Assembly (NCBI GenBank): GCA_946623765.1
Contig: CAMORL010000083.1
Coordinates: 1-7,261, forward strand
DNA: 7,261 bases
Direction of reading: 5' to 3'
Source: an uncultured Clostridia bacterium
GTDB taxonomy: Bacteria > Bacillota_A > Clostridia > Christensenellales > CAG-138
Positions 1 to 5,916 of the stretch are shown here, piece by piece. The translations under genes and the position numbers were made by a program. Numbering within the stretch: position 1 is the stretch's first letter; the number at the start of each line of letters is the position of its first letter. The notes below the pieces were generated by a model. The model did not search any database and was not told the origin of the DNA. It worked only from the letters and a program-made list of their open reading frames with translations.

Positions 1-87
1 GCGGGGAGCACAATCACATTCGCAGGCATCATCCATATCGTTGCTCTGCATAAAGGAAAGGATTTGAAACTGACGTCCGTTACGTAA
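1..87 (+). CDS. C-terminal end of a probable FtsX-type ABC transporter permease (5' end outside window)
   Basis: The first frame is open from base 1 to a TAA at 85-87 and encodes 28 residues: a hydrophobic stretch (ITFAGIIHIVAL) followed by a basic tail ending KGKDLKLTSVT. Aligned without gaps to the last residues of the next gene, which end VNIIALRKVKNLKLTDVA, 14 of 28 positions are identical. This is the layout of the last membrane helix and cytoplasmic tail of an FtsX-like permease. I infer that the gene is a paralogue of the permease that follows 40 nt downstream, and that the two are co-transcribed and may pair as a heterodimer. The fragment is short, so the family call rests mainly on resemblance to its neighbour. 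No promoter or terminator is visible in the gap at 88-127. Confidence 0.65.
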   Translation, partial: AGSTITFAGIIHIVALHKGKDLKLTSVT

Positions 88-113
88 GACGCGGCGGACG
101 GTGTACGGGCAAA

Positions 114-121
114 AGGAGGGG
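114..121 (+). promoter_or_regulatory. Ribosome binding site that fixes the permease start
   Basis: AGGAGGGG lies 6 nt before the ATG at 128. An in-frame GTG at 101 would add nine residues, but it lies upstream of this site and has no comparable Shine-Dalgarno sequence. The ATG at 128 also begins a typical FtsX-family N-terminus (MKRTQLKDALRNIRKQ), so 128 is the preferred start. Confidence 0.85.
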
Positions 122-127
122 TCAATC

Positions 128-3100
128 ATGAAACGAACGCAGCTGAAAGACGCATTACGCAATATCAGGAAACAGGTGGTTTCCTATTTGTCGATCGTCG
201 TGATTGCCGCGCTCGGCGTGACGATGTTCCTTGGCATCGACTATTCCGCTTCCGCAATCCGGAAGGTCGGCTCCGCGTTTTACAACGAACAGCAGTACCG
301 CGACATCGAACTGACGTCCACCCTGCTGCTTTCGGAACAGGATCTGTCCGCGATCAGAGAGATCAACGGCGTTAAGGACGCGGAAGGCGTTTGCGTCACA
401 AGCGCAAAGGTTGCGGCAAACGACGTGAAGCAGGACGTGCAGGCGGTTTCCCTGACGGAGCGGATCAATTCCGTCGTTCTGTATGACGGACGTCTGCCCA
501 TAGACGACGGCGAATGCGCGGTGGAACAGCAGCTGATGGACCGGCTGGGCTGGCGGATCGGCGACAGCATCGAGCTGTGCAATTCCAAGGGCGAAGCCGC
601 GCAGTTTCTGAAGCATAAAACGTTCACCGTATGCGGCGTCGTGCTGCATCCGGACCATGTCTGCGGCAATGTACCGCAAACACCGTATGTTCTTGTAACG
701 AAGGACGCGTTCGATACGGAACTGCTGGACGGCTGCTGCATGAAAGCCGTCATTCTGACGGAGCGCGAAGCGGCGCCCGCCCGGTACGGTTCGGCGTATC
801 TTGACGGCGTCGACAGGGTCCACGAGCAGATCAAAGCGCTTGCCGGCACACGCACCGTGATCCGCGAGGCGGAAGCCAAAGAAACGATAGCAAAGAACCG
901 GGATAAGCTCGAGGACGGCAAACAGCAGCTGGAGGACGCGCGCGCCGAACTCGACAAGGGATATGAACAGTACGAGGAAGCCCTGCAGAAGTATCGGGAC
1001 GGCGAGGAGAAGCTCAAAGACGGGCGCGCGGAGCTCGACGACGCCGAAAAGAAGCTTCGCGAAGGCGAGGAGAAACTGAAGCAGGGACGCGCCGAGCTCG
1101 ACGATGCAAAGAAGCAGCTCGAAGCGGGCAAGGCGGAACTCGACGCGGGCAAGCCCAAGCTGGATGCCGGACGGAAACAGCTCGTTTCCGGCTGGAACCA
1201 GCTGGAAGACATCAAGGAGACCATCCGCGGGAAGATGCGCAGCGCAGTCGAGCAGGCAATCGGCGAAAGTACCGACGGGCTCATTCATTGGGCGTCGAAA
1301 CAGGCGGCAAGACCGGATCACCGGAATCCGAAGGCAAACGACTTCCCGATTACGGCGAACTTCACGTTCAAGATCGGTTCGTCGCTGCAGAGCAAGATCA
1401 ACGCCTTCGTCAATTCGGCGGATTTTTCGGACAGTGTTCTGCGCAAGGTGTTCGATCATCTCGGCGGCGAAGGCGAATACAGTCCGGAAGCCGCACGCCG
1501 GCTTCTGAGCGCGAAGCTCGCGTCGATTGCCGGCGAGTACGGGGAGAAGTACGATCAGCTTGCGGCGGCGTGCGAGAAGTGGGACAAGGGTCATGCGACC
1601 TATCTGAACGGTTTGGCAAAATACAACGAAGGCTTAAGGCAGTACGAAGAAGGACTCGCGAAGTATAACGACGGCGAGGCGCAGTACGCCGAAGGTCTCC
1701 GCGAATACGAGGAAGCGCTGCAGAAGTACAACGACGGCGTAGCGCAGTACGAGCAGGGCGTCAAAGAACTTGAGAATGCGAAGCAGCAGCTCGAAGACGG
1801 ACGCAAAAAGCTCGAAGACGGCGAAGCGCAGTATGCGGACGGGCTCAAGCGGTATGCGGAGGGCACGGAAAAGATCGACGCCGCGGAAAAGCTGTTCGAA
1901 TCGCTCGGCGCATGCAGATGGATCTCCGTGGACACCTACGGAAACAGCAGCTTCGTGCAGCTCGGCACCGCGGGCAGCAATCTGAAGAGCATGGAAATGA
2001 CCTTCTCCCTGCTGTTCGTGCTCGTCGGCGCACTCGTCATCTATGCGACGATCAGCAAGATGATCGACGAGCAGCGCACCCTGGTCGGCACGACCAAGGC
2101 GCTCGGCTTCTTCAACCGGGAAATTTTCCTGAAGTATCTGCTGTTCGGAATAACGGCGACGCTGGTCGGCACGCTGATCGGTACGATCTTTGCGGGCACA
2201 TGGGTGCAGTACTTCATTCTCAACGGCTACAACCGCTATTTCAATATCAACCTTGTGAAGCCGACGCTGGTGCTGCTGCCCACGCTGATCGTGTTCGTGA
2301 CCGCCGCAGCGCTTGCGGTCGCCGCGATCTGGATCGCCTGCCGCAAGCTTTTGAAGCAGCCTGCGATTCAGCTGATGCAGCAGTCGGTTCCGAAGGGCTC
2401 AAAGAACGGTTCGGGCGCAAAGACCGGCCTGCCGCTTTATTCGCGGCTCATTCTGCGGAACATTAAGACGGATTGGAAGCGCGTGCTTGTGACGATCGTC
2501 AGCGTGGCGGGTTGCTGCTCGCTGGTCATCATCGGATTCACGCTGCGCCGGTCGGTGCAAAACGCGGAGTACAAGCAGTTTGACGGGATCATACAGTACG
2601 ACGGCTTGGTCCGGATGGATCCCGACGCGGATGAGAACACGGTGAACGGCGTCGAACAAATACTCACGGAAGCCGGTACGGACATAACGCCGGTTCACTA
2701 TTCCTATATCACGGTCAACATCCGAAAACCCGACATTCAGGAGCTGTATTGCGGCGATCTCACCGGGATCGAGCGTATGCTCGTGCTGAACGACGTCGGA
2801 ACGGGAAAGCCCGTTGTGCCGACGGACGACGGAATCCTCGTTGCAAAACGGTTTTCCGAAATCTACGGGCTGAAGGTCGGCGATACGTTCGAGATTGCGC
2901 TGAACGGTACACAGACCGCAAACGTGCGGGTTGCCGCCATCTTTGACAACTATGTCGGACGCGCGATGTATATGGACAACGGCTGTTTTAACAAGCTGTT
3001 CGGGAAGGACGCCGGGGTCAACGCCTGCATGATAAAGCTGAACGGCGCCGACGCCGATACGCTGCTCGCATCGCTGCGCACGGTCAAGGGCTATGAATCC

Positions 3101-3541
3101 TACCGTGAATCAAGGGACGCCAAGCCGCTGTTCGACGCGGCAACCTCGGTCATGAACGCGATCGTCCTGCTGTTCATCTTAATGGCGGCGGTCATGGCGG
3201 GCGTGGTGCTCATGAACCTCACAAACATCTACATCATGCAGAAGAAGCGGGAACTGACCGTCATGCGGATCAACGGCTTCACCGTTAAAGAGGTCATCGG
3301 CTACGTTCTGCGGGAAACCGTCATCACCACGATTCTCGGCATTCTGCTCGGCATCGCGATCGGATCCGGGATCGGATACAGGATCGTGCGCTCGCTTGAA
3401 CAGTCGTTTGTGCAGTTCGACCGAAGCGTTGCCCTGTCCGCGTGGGCAATCGGCGCGGCGATGACGGTGCTGTTCACGGTCATCGTCAACATCATTGCGC
3501 TGCGCAAGGTAAAGAATCTGAAACTCACCGACGTCGCATAA
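128..3541 (+). CDS. FtsX/MacB-type ABC transporter permease with long extracellular coiled-coil hairpin
   Basis: This 1137-residue membrane protein is the permease part of an ABC transporter of the FtsX/MacB (type VII) kind. Such proteins use cytoplasmic ATP hydrolysis to move an extracellular domain rather than to form a simple pore. In order: a basic N-terminus; TM1 (about residues 17-38); a MacB-like extracellular domain (about 40-255); a heptad arm (261-365); an apex of 119 residues; a second heptad arm (485-589); an FtsX domain with three helices (about 625-645, 670-692, 714-738); a cytoplasmic linker; another helix (about 786-807); a second extracellular domain (about 808-1005); and a second FtsX domain with helices at about 1010-1033, 1063-1084 and 1102-1125. 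The typical coupling segments are visible as LVGTTKALGFF (652-662) and LTVMRINGF (1043-1051). No ATP-binding subunit is encoded in the window; one is expected upstream. The substrate is unknown: lipid, peptide or envelope control are all possible. The FtsX-type call is firm; the function is not. Confidence 0.93.
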   Translation: MKRTQLKDALRNIRKQVVSYLSIVVIAALGVTMFLGIDYSASAIRKVGSAFYNEQQYRDIELTSTLLLSEQDLSAIREINGVKDAEGVCVTSAKVAANDVKQDVQAVSLTERINSVVLYDGRLPIDDGECAVEQQLMDRLGWRIGDSIELCNSKGEAAQFLKHKTFTVCGVVLHPDHVCGNVPQTPYVLVTKDAFDTELLDGCCMKAVILTEREAAPARYGSAYLDGVDRVHEQIKALAGTRTVIREAEAKETIAKNRDKLEDGKQQLEDARAELDKGYEQYEEALQKYRDGEEKLKDGRAELDDAEKKLREGEEKLKQGRAELDDAKKQLEAGKAELDAGKPKLDAGRKQLVSGWNQLEDIKETIRGKMRSAVEQAIGESTDGLIHWASKQAARPDHRNPKANDFPITANFTFKIGSSLQSKINAFVNSADFSDSVLRKVFDHLGGEGEYSPEAARRLLSAKLASIAGEYGEKYDQLAAACEKWDKGHATYLNGLAKYNEGLRQYEEGLAKYNDGEAQYAEGLREYEEALQKYNDGVAQYEQGVKELENAKQQLEDGRKKLEDGEAQYADGLKRYAEGTEKIDAAEKLFESLGACRWISVDTYGNSSFVQLGTAGSNLKSMEMTFSLLFVLVGALVIYATISKMIDEQRTLVGTTKALGFFNREIFLKYLLFGITATLVGTLIGTIFAGTWVQYFILNGYNRYFNINLVKPTLVLLPTLIVFVTAAALAVAAIWIACRKLLKQPAIQLMQQSVPKGSKNGSGAKTGLPLYSRLILRNIKTDWKRVLVTIVSVAGCCSLVIIGFTLRRSVQNAEYKQFDGIIQYDGLVRMDPDADENTVNGVEQILTEAGTDITPVHYSYITVNIRKPDIQELYCGDLTGIERMLVLNDVGTGKPVVPTDDGILVAKRFSEIYGLKVGDTFEIALNGTQTANVRVAAIFDNYVGRAMYMDNGCFNKLFGKDAGVNACMIKLNGADADTLLASLRTVKGYESYRESRDAKPLFDAATSVMNAIVLLFILMAAVMAGVVLMNLTNIYIMQKKRELTVMRINGFTVKEVIGYVLRETVITTILGILLGIAIGSGIGYRIVRSLEQSFVQFDRSVALSAWAIGAAMTVLFTVIVNIIALRKVKNLKLTDVA
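908..1222 (+). repeat. Heptad repeat array, arm 1 (15 x 7 codons)
   Basis: Residues 261-365 of the permease form 15 successive seven-residue units (21-nt period) without interruption. Each starts with Leu or Tyr, and the fourth position is Gly or Ala in all but the last unit; examples are LEDGKQQ, LEDARAE, YRDGEEK and LKDGRAE. The remaining positions are mostly charged. This predicts a long amphipathic alpha helix forming one side of a coiled coil. The small residue at the second core position would allow unusually close helix packing. Confidence 0.9.
1580..1894 (+). repeat. Heptad repeat array, arm 2 (15 x 7 codons)
   Basis: Residues 485-589 of the permease form a second run of 15 uninterrupted heptads, with Tyr, Leu, Trp or Ile first and Gly or Ala fourth; examples are YNEGLRQ, YEEGLAK, YNDGEAQ and LEDGRKK. 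Tyr dominates the first position here, whereas Leu dominates in arm 1. The equal length of the arms suggests they fold back on each other as an antiparallel hairpin, with residues 366-484 as the tip. One segment of arm 2 (1706-1738) matches one in arm 1 (971-1003) at 28 of 33 bases. Confidence 0.9.
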
Positions 3542-3566
3542 CAATATCGATACGGGAGGAACCGTC

Positions 3567-5078
3567 ATGCTGTATGAACGAGTCGTCCGGCGAAAGGACA
3601 TGATCCGCTGCGCGCTGTGCGCAGACGCACCGTGCACCTGCGCGTGCCCGAAAACGGACCCCGCCGCGCTGCTGCGCAGCATCTGGTTTGACGACGAGAA
3701 GGCTGCAGCGGCGGAGCTTCCGGCGGAAAACCCCTGCCTTGCGTGCGGCGCGCCGTGCGAAAGCGCGTGCGTGCGTCCGCATGAAGTTCCCATTCGTGAG
3801 CTGATCGGGCGGCTGTATACGCAGGTCAGACCGGAGCTGGAAATCCCTGCGCCGAAGGGAGACGCGCTTCTCGGGACGGATCTTTGCGGCATTCCGCTGG
3901 AAAACCCGTTCCTGCTGTCCTCCTCCGTGGTGGCGAGCACCTATGAAATGTGTGCGCGCGCGTTTGACGCAGGATGGGCGGGGGCGGCGTTCAAAACGGT
4001 CTGCTCCTTCGACATTCACGAGGCGTCGCCGCGTTTTGCCGCCGTCACCGGCGACAACGGGGCGATCATCGGATTCAAGAACGTCGAGCAGCTCTCGGAC
4101 CACAGCGTCGCGGAGAACATGGCGATCTTCCGGCAGCTCAAGCGGGTTTATCCCTCCAAGTTCATTTTGGCGTCCATCATGGGGCGAAACGAAGAGGAAT
4201 GGCAGACGCTCGCCCGCCTCTGCGGGGAAAACGGCGCGGACGCCGTCGAGCTGAACTTCTCCTGTCCCAACATGGCGGACGACGGACTCGGTTCCGACAT
4301 CGGACAGATCCCCGCGCTTGTGGAGCGGTTTACCGCAGCCGCGCGCCGCGGCACGAAGATTCCGATTCTTGCAAAGCTCACGCCCAACGTCATGTCCATG
4401 CGGCCTGCGGCGGAAGCGGCAAAACGCGGCGGCGCAGACGGCATTGCCGCCATCAACACGATCAAGAGCATCATCGACGTGAATCCGCACACCTACGTCT
4501 CCGCGCCGGCGGTCCGCGGCATGTCCTCCGTAGGCGGCTACAGCGGAAACGCCGTCAAGCCCATCGCGCTCCGGTTCCTTGCGGAACTCGGGCAGGACCC
4601 CGCGCTTGAAGGGATGCATCTTTCCGGCATGGGCGGCATCGAGACCTGGCGGGACGCGCTGGAATTCATTCTGCTCGGCGCAGGCACCGTTCAGATCACC
4701 ACCGCCGTCATGCAGTACGGCTACCGGATCATCGACGATCTCAAAGCCGGACTCCGATACTACCTTGCGGAAAAGGGGCTCGGCAGCGTGCGGGAAATCC
4801 GCGGGCTTGCGCTGGATTCCGTCAGCGAAACCACGGACATTCTGGAACGCGACACCGTCGTTTTCCCGAAGTTTCACCGGGAAAAGTGCATCGGCTGCGG
4901 ACGCTGCGCCGTATCCTGTTCCGACGGCGGGCATCAGGCGATCCGTCTGAATGCGGACCGCAAACCGGTTCTGGACGGAAAGAAGTGCGTAGGCTGTCAT
5001 CTGTGCCTGCTGGTCTGCCCGGAAAGCGCGATCACATCGAGCGGCAAACGCGTCCGCAAAGGACAGCAGCAGAAATAA
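3567..5078 (+). CDS. preA: PreA-type dihydropyrimidine dehydrogenase with an extra N-terminal Fe-S domain
   Basis: This is a 503-residue cytoplasmic flavo-iron-sulfur enzyme. PreA, with PreT, reduces uracil and thymine to their 5,6-dihydro forms (pyrimidine degradation), and this protein keeps the PreA hallmarks. The FMN barrel (about 102-410) has Lys143 in AAFKTV, Asn208 in IMGRNEEEW, the active-site Cys233 in ELNFSCPNM, Lys270 in AKLTPNV, Asn297 in AAINTI, and a GGYSG turn at 323-327. The C-terminal domain carries two ferredoxin motifs: Cys441/444/447/451 and Cys474/477/480/484 followed by Pro. The first 90 residues are additional: Cys15/18/23/27 followed by Pro, then Cys57/60/64/68. They resemble the N-terminal cluster domain of PreT and of mammalian dihydropyrimidine dehydrogenase, but no FAD or NAD(P)H domain follows. 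GGGAGGA at 3554-3560 is 6 nt before the ATG and supports this start over the ATG at 3600. A PyrD-type dihydroorotate dehydrogenase is less likely, because PyrD lacks the ferredoxin tail. The true substrate is not proven. Confidence 0.88.
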   Translation: MLYERVVRRKDMIRCALCADAPCTCACPKTDPAALLRSIWFDDEKAAAAELPAENPCLACGAPCESACVRPHEVPIRELIGRLYTQVRPELEIPAPKGDALLGTDLCGIPLENPFLLSSSVVASTYEMCARAFDAGWAGAAFKTVCSFDIHEASPRFAAVTGDNGAIIGFKNVEQLSDHSVAENMAIFRQLKRVYPSKFILASIMGRNEEEWQTLARLCGENGADAVELNFSCPNMADDGLGSDIGQIPALVERFTAAARRGTKIPILAKLTPNVMSMRPAAEAAKRGGADGIAAINTIKSIIDVNPHTYVSAPAVRGMSSVGGYSGNAVKPIALRFLAELGQDPALEGMHLSGMGGIETWRDALEFILLGAGTVQITTAVMQYGYRIIDDLKAGLRYYLAEKGLGSVREIRGLALDSVSETTDILERDTVVFPKFHREKCIGCGRCAVSCSDGGHQAIRLNADRKPVLDGKKCVGCHLCLLVCPESAITSSGKRVRKGQQQK

Positions 5079-5084
5079 GAATTC

Positions 5085-5091
5085 GGGAGGG
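5085..5091 (+). promoter_or_regulatory. Ribosome binding site that fixes the dipeptidase start
   Basis: GGGAGGG lies 7 nt before the ATG at 5099. The reading frame stays open far upstream (to 4886), but that part overlaps the end of the PreA-type gene in another frame and shows no dipeptidase features. The site therefore supports initiation at 5099. Confidence 0.85.
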
Positions 5092-5098
5092 AAAGGTC

Positions 5099-5752
5099 AT
5101 GAGTAAAAGCGCATTGCCGACGGACGCAAGCGGATTCGTGCTGCTGTCCGATTTCGTCCCGCATATCATACAGGAGATCCGCTATCACTCCGCCTACAAT
5201 TTTATCGGCGAACGCATCGACGGCTATGAACAGCCCGTCGCGCTTCTGACGCGGGAAGCGGCGCGCGCGCTGAAGGCGGCAAGCAACGAGCTTGCGGTGC
5301 AGGGCTGCATGATCAAGGTGTTCGATGCCTACCGCCCGGCGACGGCGGTGAAGCAGTTTATCCTCTGGGGCATTGAGGACACGGACGTTCGCATGAAGCC
5401 GTATTTCTATCCCGATCTGGAAAAGCAGGAGCTGTTTGCCAAGGGATATATCGCAAAGCAATCGAGTCACAGCCGCGGCAGCGCCGTCGATCTGACGCTT
5501 TTGGACATGCGCACCGGCAAGGAGCTGGACATGGGCACGCCCTTCGATCTGTTCAGCCCGCGTTCGCATCCGGACTGTCCGGACGTAACCGCCGAGCAGT
5601 ATGAAAACCGCATGCTGCTGCAGCACGTTATGGTCCGCAACGGCTTTGCGCCGATCGATTGCGAGTGGTGGCACTTCGCCCTGCGGGACGAGCCCTATCC
5701 GGACACCTATTTCACCTTCCCCGTCAACGCGTCGGTTCTGACGGTCGAATAG
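5099..5752 (+). CDS. ddpX: D-alanyl-D-alanine dipeptidase (VanX/DdpX family, peptidase M15D)
   Basis: This 217-residue zinc peptidase should hydrolyse the dipeptide D-Ala-D-Ala in the cytoplasm. No signal peptide or membrane helix is seen. The known VanX residues are all present at a constant offset of +8: Arg79 in DAYRP (VanX Arg71), zinc ligands His124 and Asp131 in SSHSRGSAVD (His116, Asp123), the catalytic base Glu189 and third zinc ligand His192 in EWWHF (Glu181, His184). Length is slightly above VanX (202 residues), and the ORF appears intact. It starts 20 nt after the PreA-type gene and is the last gene before the terminator, so it is probably co-transcribed. No vanH- or vanA-like gene is in the window, so a role in recycling D-Ala or adjusting the D-Ala-D-Ala pool is more likely than glycopeptide resistance. 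The symbol names the family; orthology with E. coli ddpX is not shown. Confidence 0.93.
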   Translation: MSKSALPTDASGFVLLSDFVPHIIQEIRYHSAYNFIGERIDGYEQPVALLTREAARALKAASNELAVQGCMIKVFDAYRPATAVKQFILWGIEDTDVRMKPYFYPDLEKQELFAKGYIAKQSSHSRGSAVDLTLLDMRTGKELDMGTPFDLFSPRSHPDCPDVTAEQYENRMLLQHVMVRNGFAPIDCEWWHFALRDEPYPDTYFTFPVNASVLTVE

Positions 5753-5777
5753 GAATACATCACATCAGCCGAAAGGG

Positions 5778-5815
5778 AACACGCCGGTTCGGGAAACGGG
5801 CGTGTTTCTTTTTTT
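5778..5815 (+). terminator. Intrinsic (Rho-independent) terminator
   Basis: AACACGCC (5778-5785) pairs perfectly with GGCGTGTT (5799-5806). Inside, GTT (5787-5789) can pair with AAC (5795-5797) across a G-G mismatch. The stem is followed by TC and seven T residues to 5815. It begins 26 nt after the dipeptidase stop codon and should end the upstream transcription unit before the antiporter promoter. Confidence 0.93.
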
Positions 5816-5857
5816 GCGCCGCGGCAGCGGATCCGTGCGGTTCAAAGCGTTTTCCCC

Positions 5858-5885
5858 TTGACTTTCTGCTCCGATGTGCTATGAT
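5858..5885 (+). promoter_or_regulatory. Sigma-A-type promoter with extended -10
   Basis: TTGACT at 5858-5863 serves as the -35 box and TATGAT at 5880-5885 as the -10 box, with a 16-nt spacer. TG at 5877-5878 forms an extended -10 (TGnTATGAT). Transcription should start near 5892, giving a leader of about 25 nt before the antiporter ATG. The alternative -10 TACAAT at 5885-5890 would need a 21-nt spacer and is less likely. No convincing operator is seen. Confidence 0.82.
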
Positions 5886-5904
5886 ACAATCTTGTCAATC
5901 AAAC

Positions 5905-5910
5905 GGAGGG
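5905..5910 (+). promoter_or_regulatory. Ribosome binding site of the antiporter gene
   Basis: GGAGGG lies 6 nt before the ATG at 5917. It fixes the start of a frame that has no stop codon inside the window and could otherwise be overlooked. Confidence 0.85.
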
Positions 5911-5916
5911 AAACTT

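Noticed and set aside
155..1594. Long open frame of 479 codons on the minus strand inside the permease gene
   Set aside because: It lies opposite the coiled-coil coding region, where repeated GC-rich codons keep the antisense frame open. Its product is low in complexity and resembles no family, and the + strand product is clearly a real permease.
908..1894. 21-nt periodic repeats as a possible CRISPR or minisatellite
   Set aside because: The period is exactly seven codons, the repeats are degenerate at base level, there are no unique spacers, and the pattern is fully explained by protein heptads.
3525..5000. Long open frame of 491 codons on the minus strand opposite the PreA-type gene
   Set aside because: The + strand frame holds all conserved flavin and iron-sulfur motifs. 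The antisense product is rich in Arg, His and Gly and has no recognisable motif, as expected of a GC-rich shadow frame.
5099..5752. Part of a vancomycin resistance cluster
   Set aside because: Only the VanX-type dipeptidase is present. No vanH-, vanA-, vanR- or vanS-like gene lies in the window, and the neighbours are unrelated to resistance.
5816..5857. Small hairpin or ncRNA between the terminator and the promoter
   Set aside because: Only weak four-base pairings (CCGC with GCGG) can be drawn, and there is no promoter or T-tract of its own.
5858..5898. Inverted TTGAC...GTCAA around the promoter as an operator
   Set aside because: The half-sites are only five bases, 31 bases apart, and one is the -35 box itself. 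Chance is the simpler explanation.
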